From Pseudolysobacter antarcticus (lineage in GTDB: Bacteria > Pseudomonadota > Gammaproteobacteria > Xanthomonadales > Rhodanobacteraceae): 64,000 bases of DNA. Positions within the stretch are counted from its first letter, which is position 1; each line of letters opens with the position of its first letter. The notes under the pieces were generated by a model. The model worked only from the letters and a program-made list of their open reading frames with translations. It was not told the origin of the DNA and ran no database searches. A program made the position numbers and the translations under genes. Of the stretch, positions 16,531 to 25,179 are shown in pieces. The stretch is from NCBI RefSeq assembly GCF_004168365.1, contig NZ_CP035704.1, positions 2,728,001-2,792,000 on the forward strand, written 5' to 3'.

Positions 16531-16691
16531 GATTATTCCTCCGCCAGAGCACACCATAACAGCGCGCCGATCACGATGAATGGTACGAAAGTACAGTAGA
16601 CAAAACGCGGGTGGCGGCAGCGTTGTCGCGCGTGATGCAGGCAGCATAAATTGTCTGCACTGCGGCCAGAAGAAACGGTACATTGCACAGT

Positions 16692-17357
16692 ATGAGCCGC
16701 ATCCTGATTGCCGACGATCACCCACTTTATCGCCTTGCGCTAATGCAGGCGGTGCGCGAACTCGTACCCGAAGCAAGCGTGCTCGAGGCCGCAACACTCG
16801 ATGGCACGCGGGCTTTGCTGAATGCCGAACCCGACACCGATCTGGTGCTGCTTGATCTGCATATGCCCGGCAATCATGGCCTGATGGGCCTGGCGATGTT
16901 GCGCAGCGAATTTCCCACCGTGGCGATCGTGATGATTTCCGCGCACGACGATGCGCGCACGATCAGCCGCGCACTCGCCTATGGCGCGGCAGGATTTATT
17001 CCGAAACGTGCCGACATGAACGTTCTGCAGGCCGCATTGCGCAGCGTGTTGAATTGCGAAAATTACGTACCGCCGAACTTGCGTGATGCGGTGAATGCAG
17101 CGGCGATGTCATCGACCGATGCGGCGCTCGCCAAAAAAGTCGCGTCGCTCAGCGCTCAACAATTGCGTGTACTGAACCTGGTCAGCGACGGCCGGCTCAA
17201 CAAACAGATCGCCGACAGCCTTGGTATTCAGGAGCGCACGGTAAAGGCGCACATGACCGCGATCTTCGAGAAACTCGGCGTAAGAAATCGCACCCAAGCT
17301 GGTGTGTTACTGCGCTCGCTGGAGTTGGCTGATCCGGCGAATGTTGTTGGGGGTTAG
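16692..17357 (+). CDS. NarL/LuxR-type response regulator (ErdR/CrbR-like)
   Basis: A 221-residue two-component regulator. Receiver domain 1-120: acidic pair DD (8-9), phosphoacceptor Asp55 in LLDLHMPG, Ser in MISAHDD, and Lys in GFIPKRA. LuxR helix-turn-helix at about 150-210: LSAQQLRVLNLVSDGRLNKQ, then LGIQERTVKAHMT. The proximal GAAGFIPK and RLNKQIA segments resemble AgmR/ErdR/CrbR regulators, which pair with SLC5-fused hybrid kinases and control acetyl-CoA synthetase and related genes. No kinase adjoins it, but such a kinase lies 11 kb away at 27.9-31.3 kb. The start at 16692 is chosen because the receiver begins there. Pairing is inference. Confidence 0.88.
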   Translation: MSRILIADDHPLYRLALMQAVRELVPEASVLEAATLDGTRALLNAEPDTDLVLLDLHMPGNHGLMGLAMLRSEFPTVAIVMISAHDDARTISRALAYGAAGFIPKRADMNVLQAALRSVLNCENYVPPNLRDAVNAAAMSSTDAALAKKVASLSAQQLRVLNLVSDGRLNKQIADSLGIQERTVKAHMTAIFEKLGVRNRTQAGVLLRSLELADPANVVGG

Positions 17358-17419
17358 CGAAGCGCTATCTTGCCATTGATTTCCCGAAGCTAAATCTAGG
17401 TGGATACCATAAATCCAGA

Positions 17420-19669
17420 TCAATCCGCGTCAGGAATATCGCCGTCGATGTCGCCTTCTTTCGGACTACCCGCAGCATCGATTTTCTGCACTTTTTTCTG
17501 CAATGCGATAAATCGCGGATCCTTGCGCAGCGTATCCCAATCCGGATCTTCGACCAGCAGTTTGCCGTAGACCATGCCATGGGCGATTGCATCGTCGAGG
17601 GCTTGCAGGGCGTTATCGGATTGGCCAAGCGACGCGAGCAGGCACGCGAGGTTGTAACGCGGCAGCCATGTCTTGTCGCGCATCTTGATCGCTTGGCGCA
17701 AAAGCTGTTCGGCTTCATCAGGCTTGTCGGCGCGACGCGCGCTGGCGCCGGCCTGCAACAGGCTGCGGAAATCCTTGGCCTGATGCGCAAACGCCTCTTG
17801 ATATTCTTTCAGTGCGGCCTCGAAATCACCGCGCTCGAAATACAAATCGGCAAGACGTCGGCGCAGCGGCGGGAAAGTCGGATCGATCAGCATCGCCTGG
17901 TCGTACCACTTCTTCGCCATGACATCGTCGCCACGGATAGTCGCAATCAGGCCGAGTTGGCCCATCGCCTCGACAAATTGCGGCGCGATCTTGAGTGCTT
18001 CCATGTTGTAGCGCTCCGCATCATCCAGCTTGCCCTGCATCAGCTCGATCTCGCCGAGCATGCCGTACAAACGAAACTGCTTGGGATCCTGCGCGAGCAA
18101 TTCCAGGTATTGCGCGCGCGCCTCGTCGTACTTGCCGCGCTTGAACTCGACCAGCGCAAGTACGCTGCGCGCGGAGAAATGCCGCGGCATTTCGACCAGA
18201 ATCGCTTTCAGCTCTTTCTCGGCGGCGGCCCACTTGCGCTGCTGCGCAAAATGTCGCGCGTTTTCCAGCCTGCTGTACATCGCGATGCCGTCTTTCGGAT
18301 CGATGCCGGCAGCCGAAGCACGGTCGGTTGCGCCCTGCAGATAACCGAGCGACTGCAGCATCTCCATCGTCTCTTTCGACATCGGATCGGTGCGCGCGGC
18401 GATCGCATGTTTAGCACTGTCCTGCATGAGCTTTTCGAGTTCGACATCAAGCGCGTCGGCCTTGGTCTGATACTTCGCATCACCGTACAGATTGTGCAGC
18501 TCGCCGGGATCGTTCTTCAGATCGTAAAGCTCGGGACGCGGCGCACGGATAAACGTGTAACCGTCCTTGCGCACCGCGTACAACGGTGCCATGCCGAAAT
18601 CGAGCTCGGCGAGTTTGGACTCGGAATACTGCGGTAAATCGACGATCGGCACATCACCGCGCACCATCCCGGTCAGATCAACACCTTGGGTATCTTTTGC
18701 TCCCGGTAGATGCGCGAGCTCGAGCAAGGTCGGTGCGATATCGATATTGCGCACCGGACCGGCGTACACGTTGCCCTGCGGAAAACGCGGCGGATAACGA
18801 ACGATCAGCGGCACCCGCGTGGTCGCGCGATAGACAAAAATGGCATGCGTTTTTTCGCCGTGCTCGCCGATACTTTCACCGTGATCGGCAGTAAACACAA
18901 AGATCGTATGGTCGAGTTCACCACTGGCACGCAAGGCATCGACCAGACGACCGAGCTCGCGATCGGCATACGCAATCGACGCATCATAAGAGCTCGGCGC
19001 AAGTACCTTGGCCCATGCCGGTGGCTTGTGCGGCTCGTGCGGATCGAACAGATGCACCCACAGGAAAAATGGATTTTTCTTTGTCTGTTTTTCGCGCTCG
19101 CCGTACCAGTCGATAACACGATCGATGGTTTCGGCAGCGGGACGTTCGCGGATCATGAACATCTTCGGTTCGGCTTCTCCCCAGAGATCGTCGTCGTAAA
19201 CGTCGAAGCCCTGGTCGAGCCGGTAACGACGGTTCAGCACGATCGCCGAGACATATGCACGCGTGTCGTAACCGACTGCCTTGAAGCGCTCGGCCAATGT
19301 CACGGCATCGTCGCCAAGGGCAAACGAACCGTTGTCGCGCACGCCATGCGCAGGCGGCAGCAGCCCGGTCATGATGCTGGAATGCGAGACAGCGGTAATC
19401 GGTGCGGAGGCAATCGCGTTCTCGAATCGCACGCCTTCTGCAGCGAGACGATCCAGCGTCGGTGTATGCGCCAGCGCCATACCGTAACTGCCAATATGAT
19501 CGGCGCGCGTAGTATCGAAGGTGATGATTACGACATTGGGCTTGCCATCGTCGTGCTGACATCCGCTGCCGAATATCGGCAGGATCGACAGGAGCGCCCA
19601 CGGCAATATCTTGGATACGCAAGGGAACAATCTGACCAAACGCGAGCGTATTTTATGAGCTTGAATCAA
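17420..19669 (-). CDS. Alkaline-phosphatase-superfamily (sulfatase-fold) lipoprotein fused to TPR repeats
   Basis: A 749-residue protein. Lipobox-like GSGC (Cys37) follows a hydrophobic segment. The sulfatase/phosphatase fold spans about 43-400: metal Asp in TFDTTRADH, then ITAVSHSSIMTG, in which the formylglycine motif C/S-x-P-x-R is replaced by T-A-V-S-H, so a formylglycine sulfatase is ruled out and Thr92 may be the nucleophile, as in phosphodiesterases and phosphoglycerol transferases. DHGESIGEHG supplies further metal ligands. Residues about 465-730 form at least six TPR units (for example GKYDEARAQYLELLAQDPKQ). It begins with TTG at 19669 (AAGGA about 10 bases upstream); no Met codon is available nearby. 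Confidence 0.88.
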   Translation of the reverse strand: MIQAHKIRSRLVRLFPCVSKILPWALLSILPIFGSGCQHDDGKPNVVIITFDTTRADHIGSYGMALAHTPTLDRLAAEGVRFENAIASAPITAVSHSSIMTGLLPPAHGVRDNGSFALGDDAVTLAERFKAVGYDTRAYVSAIVLNRRYRLDQGFDVYDDDLWGEAEPKMFMIRERPAAETIDRVIDWYGEREKQTKKNPFFLWVHLFDPHEPHKPPAWAKVLAPSSYDASIAYADRELGRLVDALRASGELDHTIFVFTADHGESIGEHGEKTHAIFVYRATTRVPLIVRYPPRFPQGNVYAGPVRNIDIAPTLLELAHLPGAKDTQGVDLTGMVRGDVPIVDLPQYSESKLAELDFGMAPLYAVRKDGYTFIRAPRPELYDLKNDPGELHNLYGDAKYQTKADALDVELEKLMQDSAKHAIAARTDPMSKETMEMLQSLGYLQGATDRASAAGIDPKDGIAMYSRLENARHFAQQRKWAAAEKELKAILVEMPRHFSARSVLALVEFKRGKYDEARAQYLELLAQDPKQFRLYGMLGEIELMQGKLDDAERYNMEALKIAPQFVEAMGQLGLIATIRGDDVMAKKWYDQAMLIDPTFPPLRRRLADLYFERGDFEAALKEYQEAFAHQAKDFRSLLQAGASARRADKPDEAEQLLRQAIKMRDKTWLPRYNLACLLASLGQSDNALQALDDAIAHGMVYGKLLVEDPDWDTLRKDPRFIALQKKVQKIDAAGSPKEGDIDGDIPDAD

Positions 19670-19728
19670 GGCGGGAAAATCCTTCGTAATGTTGTACGCC
19701 TACCGCCAGATCGCGCAGTGACGCCTTG

Positions 19729-19766
19729 CAAAAAAATGGGCGCCAACTTTTTCAAGCAGGCGCCCA
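19729..19766 (-). terminator. Intrinsic terminator after the first IPTL-tailed gene
   Basis: On the minus strand TGGGCGCC (19766-19759) and GGCGCCCA (19744-19737) form an 8-bp stem followed by seven T residues. It separates the surface-protein gene from the downstream phosphatase-like gene. Confidence 0.88.
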
Positions 19767-19779
19767 ACAGATGCGTGGA

Positions 19780-19805
19780 ACGTCATGCGCAAACGCGCAT
19801 GACGT
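19780..19805. repeat. Perfect 11-bp hairpin
   Basis: ACGTCATGCGC (19780-19790), loop AAAC, and GCGCATGACGT (19795-19805). It lies between the gene's stop codon and the intrinsic terminator on the minus strand and probably protects the mRNA 3' end. Confidence 0.7.
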
Positions 19806-19811
19806 GAATAC

Positions 19812-21005
19812 TCAGGCGCGTCGACGCAATGCGAACAACGCTACGCCGCAGCCAGCCAGCGCAAGCAACGCAAGGCCGAGCGGCGACATCGATGGAACTG
19901 CTGCCGGTGGTGGTACGGCAGCCGCGAAATTGGTGATCTCAGCTCTTTCCGTTGTAGACAGGCATTCCAAGCTGGTTGGAGGCAACGTTGCGAGTCTGGC
20001 TGCTTGCGTTGCCGCGGCCACCTTGCCCGGTTGTCCGGTAACAAAATGCATGATGATCTTGGTCTGGCCGGGATTCAGCGTGACCGTGAAACCCCACCAC
20101 GGGTTGTCATCGCTATCTGCGAAGCTGATGGCTGACAGCGGTGTTGCCGCTCCTGCGCCTTGCAACACATGCCCCTCACGCGGATCGCTGGAGGTGGTGC
20201 CACTGTAGTTCTGGAAAGTGGCGACCCATTTGTCGGCGATGGTGGGCGGGATCGTGCCAGTCGAAGTTGCCGTGATCTTGGTATTGTTATCGGAGCCCAG
20301 ATTATTGGACGACAGCACACTGAAGGTAAGCGGAGCAGCGCTGGTGTTCGTGACCACTTCGAGCCAGCGTGCAAACGTATCATCGGTCGGCACATAGACC
20401 TTGCGACTGACGTTCAGCACTCCTGCGATGCCTGCATTCACTGCCCCTACCGGAGGCGGCGGCGCTCCTACTACCTGCGTCGGGAATACAATCTGGCGAC
20501 CGTTACATTCGCTCGTCGATGCGCCGTTCTGGTTGTAGATCGTAAAGTTCGCATTGCCTGTCGCACAATTCGCAAGGGTGCCATTCAGACTCACGCACAA
20601 GGTGTTATAACCATCAAAAGCGTCGTTGAGCGTCGAATTGGTGGTGCCACCGTTCATCGTCGTGGCCGCCACCGCATGCGTATAACTCGCTTCGGACATC
20701 GCGCCCGATGCCGAGCTGGTCGTGGAAAACGTGATGTTGGTGTTGATGAAATATTTCAGGCCGGACGCATCGATCAGCGCCTGCGAACCCGTGGCAGTCG
20801 GATGGACTCCGCCCAGCGGAATACCATGCAGTTTCTCGCCGGGTTTGGCGGTATGTGCGTTGATTGGTGTCCCGGCAACATGCTGGCCTGGCACTGCCTG
20901 CGTCTGGTGCTTTGCTGCAAGACCATCTGACTCGAGCACATACACATCGGCGTACGCAATCTGCGCCAGCACGAGCAAAGCGCAAAGCGAAATTATTCGT
21001 TTCAT
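19812..21005 (-). CDS. Secreted protein with IPTL-type C-terminal anchor
   Basis: A 397-residue exported protein of unknown function. Signal peptide MKRIISLCALLVLAQIAYA; start at 21005 is preceded by GGGGGTGG. The body (about 25-360) has no named domain; it is Thr/Ser/Asn-rich and beta-sheet-like, with four Cys in two pairs (LCVSLNGTLANC, and a later ECNGR and LECL). The C-terminus is a sorting tail: VPSMSPLGLALLALAGCGVA then LFALRRRA, the motif-hydrophobic-Arg layout of IPTL-CTERM proteins, with SMSP replacing the canonical IPTL. About 370 residues are shared with the product of the next gene upstream, so the two are tandem paralogues. It is likely displayed at the cell surface. Confidence 0.82.
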   Translation of the reverse strand: MKRIISLCALLVLAQIAYADVYVLESDGLAAKHQTQAVPGQHVAGTPINAHTAKPGEKLHGIPLGGVHPTATGSQALIDASGLKYFINTNITFSTTSSASGAMSEASYTHAVAATTMNGGTTNSTLNDAFDGYNTLCVSLNGTLANCATGNANFTIYNQNGASTSECNGRQIVFPTQVVGAPPPPVGAVNAGIAGVLNVSRKVYVPTDDTFARWLEVVTNTSAAPLTFSVLSSNNLGSDNNTKITATSTGTIPPTIADKWVATFQNYSGTTSSDPREGHVLQGAGAATPLSAISFADSDDNPWWGFTVTLNPGQTKIIMHFVTGQPGKVAAATQAARLATLPPTSLECLSTTERAEITNFAAAVPPPAAVPSMSPLGLALLALAGCGVALFALRRRA

Positions 21006-21186
21006 CACCACCCCCAAAGTTACGAAAACTTTCCCCAATACATACTCTAATTTAACCGGGCGCATTTCGCCATACCCGATCTACAACATTGCCTTGTGCC
21101 GAAATTCCGTTCGTGGCAAGGCTGAAATCCGCTTAATCGAAAGCGGATGTCGACCTTGCGATTTTTTTCGCAGCATTGCCAAAATT

Positions 21187-21233
21187 CAATTTGTAAAAAC
21201 AACATGGCGCCCGTTCAGTCGAACGGGCGCCAT
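21187..21233 (-). terminator. Strong hairpin terminator after the DUF11 protein gene
   Basis: A perfect 13-bp stem (ATGGCGCCCGTTC at 21204-21216 against GAACGGGCGCCAT at 21221-21233) with a four-base loop, followed on the minus strand by GTTGTTTTTAC. Confidence 0.85.
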
Positions 21234-21266
21234 GCCGCTTTCGCCGGACAATGGCGAATATGTTGC

Positions 21267-23666
21267 TCAGATTCGACGCCGCAATGCGAAGAACGCCAGC
21301 GCCGCGAATGCCAACGCCAACCACGCCAGGCTCATTGTCGTCGACGATGGAATCGCGACCGCAGGCAACGCCGCCACGAGAAACACCGTCGGGCCCACAC
21401 CTCCCGGGAAACTGGTGGCCGCTGCTGCGTCATTGCTGCCGTTACCATCGCTGTCGTAGCTGATCGCACCCTGGTTCGATACGGTATGGCCGGCGGCGCT
21501 TGGCAGGATCGTCGCGGTGATGGTGATGGTCACGCTCGCCGACGATGCGAGGGCGCCATCCCAGGTTGCTGTATTGGTGCCGACATTGCCAACCGCCGTG
21601 CCCGATGTCGCCGAGGCACTGACGAGTTGCAATGTTGCAGGCAACACGTCGGTGAATTCGCTGCCGGGATTATCAGCCTGCGGCCCTGCACCGTTGTTCG
21701 TGAGCACGATGTTGTAGGTCACCGTATTGCCGATGGTGAACGTGCCGCTCACGCTTTTTGTACCCGCGACATTGGCGCCTCCGGTAACCGCAAAAACCGT
21801 CGGATCGGCAGCGCCCCCCACTGCCGGATCATCGGTCACGGCGGATGCATCATTGGTTCCATTGCCGTCACTGTCGTAGCTGATCGTGCCCTGGTTCGAA
21901 ACATTCTGACCAGCAGCGCTCGGCAAGATTGTCCCGTTGATGGTGATCGTGACACTGCTCGAGGCCGCCAACGCACCATTCCACGTCACGGTATTGGTTC
22001 CCACGTTGCCAACCGCCGTGCCGGAAGTTGCGGTGGCGCTGACCAACTGCAATGTCGCTGGCAGCACGTCGCTGAACTCGTTGCCGGGATTGTCGGCCTG
22101 AGGGCCCGCGCCGCTATTCGTCAGCACGACGGTGTAAGTCACCGTGTTACCGACCACATAGGTACCGCTCACGGTTTTTGTACCCGAAATAATCGACCCA
22201 CCGGTGATGACAAAATTGGTTGGATCAGGGAGGGCCCCACCCGAAATAGCCGGATCATCGGTCAATGTCGATGCTTCATTGGTGCCATTGCCATCGGCAT
22301 CGAAAAACGCCGTACCTTGATTCGACACCGTGCTGCCGACGGCACCCGAGGCGATCGCGACATTGATCGTGATTGTCACCGAAGCGGCGGGCGCGAGGCT
22401 GCCATTCCAATGTGCCGTGCTTGCAGCCGTAGTTGCTGTACCACTGGTTGCCGTCGCAGAAACCAGCGTCAGGTTTGCCGGCAATACATCGGTGAACTCG
22501 TCACCAGGGTTATCTTGCTGCGCGGTTCCGCCAGTATTGGTCAGAACCACGGTGTAAATTCCGGTGCCACCGACAAAAGTTTCGCCGCTGTAGGTTTTTG
22601 TCGCCTGGATCGCCGTGGGTGTTGGAATTGCAAAATTACTGACCTGCAATTTTTCCGCCGCTGTCAGACATTCCAAGCTTGTATATGGGAGCGCTGTTAA
22701 CGCTGCAGCTTGCGTCGCAGCAGCGGCTTTTGATCCGAGCGCCGTTACATAGTTCATGAGTATCTTGGTCTCACCCGGATTCAAGGTCACCGTGTAAGCC
22801 CACCAAGGATTATCGTCACCGTTCGCGAAATTGATGCCCGACAATGGTGTTGCCGCACCAGGGCCCTGCAAGACATGGCCGAGGCGTGGATCGCTGCTGG
22901 TAGTACCTGAAAAATTCTGGAAGGTGGCCACCCAGTTATCGGCGATCGTTGGTGGAATCGTCCCGCTGGAAGATCCGGTGATGAGGGTGTTGTTATCTGA
23001 GCCCAGATTGTTTGCGGTTATGAGACCGAAGGTAAGCGGCGCGCCGCTGGTATTGGTCACTATATTCAGCCAGCGCGCGAACGAATCATCGGTCGGTACG
23101 TAAACCTTGCGACTGACGTTCAAGCCGCCGACCACCTTCGTCGGGAATACAATCTGGCGACCGTTACATTCATTCGTCGATGCGCCGTTCTGGTTGTAGA
23201 TCGTAAAGTTCGCATTGCCTGTCGCACAATTCGCAAGAGTGCCATTCAGACTCACACACAAGGTGTTATAACCATCAAAAGAGTCGTCGAGTATCGCGCC
23301 GGTGACGCCACCGCCGCTGGTCGTTGCCGCAACCGCATGCGTGTAACTTGCTTCGGACATGGCGCCCGACGCAGAACTGGTCGTGGAAAACGTGATGTTG
23401 GTATTGATGAAATATTTCAATCCCGACGCATCGATCAGCTGTTGCGAACCGGTCGCGGATGGATGGATTCCGCCCAGCGGAATACCGTGATGTTTCTCGC
23501 CCGGTTTGGCAATGTGCGCGTTGATGGGATTTGCGCCAGCGACACTGCCCGCGGCGAGGTGTGGCTTGCCTTTGGCAACCAAACCATCGGTCTCGAGAAC
23601 ATAAACATCGGCGTGCGCGAATTGAGCCAGCGCAAAAAATGCGCACAGCAAAGTGATACGTTTCAT
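21267..23666 (-). CDS. Surface protein with three DUF11 repeats and an IPTL-type anchor
   Basis: A 799-residue exported protein. Signal peptide 1-19 (ending FAHAD). Residues 20-345 match the neighbouring paralogue nearly residue for residue in places (GLKYFINTNITFSTTSSASG). Then come three DUF11 (conserved repeat, Ig-like) modules at about 351-470, 490-612 and 630-750, each with a TKxxSG start, VxLTNxG core, NPGxEFxDVLPAxLxLVSA, and SNQGxxxxDxDGNGxND end, the last likely binding calcium. The tail AVAIPSSTTMSLAWLALAFA then a hydrophobic run and LRRRI is an IPTL-like sorting signal. It is probably a cell-surface or adhesive protein. It lies upstream of the shorter paralogue on the same strand, each with its own terminator. 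Confidence 0.87.
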   Translation of the reverse strand: MKRITLLCAFFALAQFAHADVYVLETDGLVAKGKPHLAAGSVAGANPINAHIAKPGEKHHGIPLGGIHPSATGSQQLIDASGLKYFINTNITFSTTSSASGAMSEASYTHAVAATTSGGGVTGAILDDSFDGYNTLCVSLNGTLANCATGNANFTIYNQNGASTNECNGRQIVFPTKVVGGLNVSRKVYVPTDDSFARWLNIVTNTSGAPLTFGLITANNLGSDNNTLITGSSSGTIPPTIADNWVATFQNFSGTTSSDPRLGHVLQGPGAATPLSGINFANGDDNPWWAYTVTLNPGETKILMNYVTALGSKAAAATQAAALTALPYTSLECLTAAEKLQVSNFAIPTPTAIQATKTYSGETFVGGTGIYTVVLTNTGGTAQQDNPGDEFTDVLPANLTLVSATATSGTATTAASTAHWNGSLAPAASVTITINVAIASGAVGSTVSNQGTAFFDADGNGTNEASTLTDDPAISGGALPDPTNFVITGGSIISGTKTVSGTYVVGNTVTYTVVLTNSGAGPQADNPGNEFSDVLPATLQLVSATATSGTAVGNVGTNTVTWNGALAASSSVTITINGTILPSAAGQNVSNQGTISYDSDGNGTNDASAVTDDPAVGGAADPTVFAVTGGANVAGTKSVSGTFTIGNTVTYNIVLTNNGAGPQADNPGSEFTDVLPATLQLVSASATSGTAVGNVGTNTATWDGALASSASVTITITATILPSAAGHTVSNQGAISYDSDGNGSNDAAAATSFPGGVGPTVFLVAALPAVAIPSSTTMSLAWLALAFAALAFFALRRRI
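21417..22226 (-). repeat. Two tandem copies of a ~420-bp DUF11-encoding unit
   Basis: The unit for residues 481-620 (22226-21807) and the following one for 621-750 (21806-21417) are offset by exactly 140 codons and are nearly identical in stretches (for example the DVLPATLQLVSA and SGTAVGNVGTNT blocks). A third, more divergent unit precedes them. This is a recent intragenic duplication prone to copy-number change. Confidence 0.8.
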
Positions 23667-23697
23667 CTTGACCCCCCGGTTTGAAAACTTAGTCGTG

Positions 23698-24825
23698 CTA
23701 CAGCACTGTAATCCACGCGCAGACTTGACGCCAGACTTCTGTCGTTTCCCGCACGATCAGGCCCGATTCGCTGGTGCTGAATCCGGGCTGGTAATAGTCA
23801 GGCAATGCCAGACGCGTTGCATGTTGTTGGCTGAGTCTTGCTGATAGCGAAACCTCAACACCAGCATGCGCATAAATCTTCTCCAGCTCGACCTGTGGCT
23901 CGACACACAGCCGACCGTAGTCCACGAGGCGACACGCACTGGCCAGCTCCGCATCATTTGCCAAGGTACGCATTAGCCAGCCATAGGATGCGGCCCATTG
24001 CCGCGCATAGGCTTGCACTGACTGATTCGTATCGAAGCACGCTTGAATCGCCCGCGCCTGTTCGGCATCGCCAACATTCACGGCGGATTTGTGCGGACCG
24101 AATTCGAAGTGACCGCAGCGCGCGAGATGTCGCGCAACCGCCGGATCATCCTTCGCCCACGCGCTGAATAATCGGTCTTGCTTGACCAGCGAGGCGACAT
24201 GCGCGAGCGGCTCGCGCACCGCGATGACAAAACGCGCATCGGGAAACAACCTTCGCAAATAACCGATGCGAGTCAGATTGTAATTGCCCTTGGCCAGATA
24301 CCGCTGCTTGCCGCGCACAGCCAGCAACTTGCGGATATGGATTGTATAAAAAGCGGCAAATGCTGCATTTTCGCTTTGTGCAGAAAGTACCTGATCGACT
24401 CGGGGGTCATGCCGGCCGGCAAAAAAATGCATCCACAGCACCTCTTCAAAAGCCTCCGGGCTGTCCACCGTCACTGCGATACGATCATGATGCGCGCGTT
24501 GTTGCGGTTGAGCTGAAGGCAGCGGCAAACGCGCGTGCAGCCAGTTCCACCAGTACGGCGTCCACAGCAGCGGAAAGTCGCTGTAGCGATGCGTAGTGAA
24601 CTCCGGCGCCGCCGCCAGCAACTCCAGCAATACCGTACTGCCAGCACGCGCAAGTCCGCAGACATAAACCGGACTGACGATCCGCTGCGCCGCTATTTCA
24701 TCGTGCACCGCGCTGGTTTCCCAGTCGCCAAGGCGCTGCATGAGGCGCGGCCAACGTGCCGCGAACGCGCCGACAAGACGATCGAACGCCGGCACACGCG
24801 GACGGCTGAGTTTGCTGGAATCCAT
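23698..24825 (-). CDS. Sulfotransferase-family protein
   Basis: A 375-residue cytosolic sulfotransferase-like enzyme (PF13469/PF00685 type) that would transfer sulfate from PAPS to a hydroxyl or amine. The 5'-phosphosulfate loop is GLARAGSTVLLELL (about 57-70), and the 3'-phosphate site is likely VIAVREPLAHVASLV (about 195-210) with its Arg and Ser. No signal peptide or membrane segment. Acceptor unknown: bacterial homologues decorate glycans, lipids or peptides. It is divergent from the 24.9-27.9 kb operon and separated from it by about 110 bases, and it lies near two alkaline-phosphatase-superfamily proteins, so a shared role in modifying a surface molecule is possible. Confidence 0.85.
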   Translation of the reverse strand: MDSSKLSRPRVPAFDRLVGAFAARWPRLMQRLGDWETSAVHDEIAAQRIVSPVYVCGLARAGSTVLLELLAAAPEFTTHRYSDFPLLWTPYWWNWLHARLPLPSAQPQQRAHHDRIAVTVDSPEAFEEVLWMHFFAGRHDPRVDQVLSAQSENAAFAAFYTIHIRKLLAVRGKQRYLAKGNYNLTRIGYLRRLFPDARFVIAVREPLAHVASLVKQDRLFSAWAKDDPAVARHLARCGHFEFGPHKSAVNVGDAEQARAIQACFDTNQSVQAYARQWAASYGWLMRTLANDAELASACRLVDYGRLCVEPQVELEKIYAHAGVEVSLSARLSQQHATRLALPDYYQPGFSTSESGLIVRETTEVWRQVCAWITVL

Positions 24826-24935
24826 CGGCGGAGTATGGCTGCGATCGATACAGGCGTGAATCCCGCCGGCAAACTTCGCTCGCGATCAACGCAGGGCTTG
24901 GCTACACTCATTGCTTCAATTATTGGATTCCTGCG

Positions 24936-25175
24936 ATGCGGATATTCGTTGTTCTCGCACTGCTGATCGTCAGCGCCAGCGCTGAGGCTTACATCGGCCC
25001 CGGCGCCGGCTTGAGTTTTCTCGGCTCGTTGTGGGCGGTGCTGGTCGGCCTCGTGCTTGCGCTGGTCGCGATCCTGAGCTGGCCGATTCGACTGCTGTGG
25101 CGACGTCTGCGTGGCGCGCGCGCGGCGCCGGCCGCCGTCGTAAAAGAAGATGTTTCCGAACCCGAATCGCGATAA
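24936..25175 (+). CDS. Small membrane protein with a YIGPGAG N-terminus
   Basis: A 79-residue protein. A cleavable-looking signal (ending SAEA) is followed at once by YIGPGAGLSFLGS and a single long membrane helix (about 31-52, WAVLVGLVLALVAILSWPIR), then a basic patch (RRLRG) and an Ala/Glu-rich tail. If the signal is cut, the Tyr-Ile-Gly-Pro-Gly-Ala-Gly motif would be the mature N-terminus. Small proteins with this motif occur beside alkaline-phosphatase-superfamily genes in other bacteria, to my knowledge without an assigned function. It is the first gene of a tight operon, four bases from the next ATG. Confidence 0.75.
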   Translation: MRIFVVLALLIVSASAEAYIGPGAGLSFLGSLWAVLVGLVLALVAILSWPIRLLWRRLRGARAAPAAVVKEDVSEPESR

Positions 25176-25179
25176 TCCG

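Noticed and set aside
21147-22700. A 517-codon plus-strand frame opposite the DUF11 protein gene
   Set aside because: Arg/Cys-rich antisense reading that mirrors the repeats; no homology.
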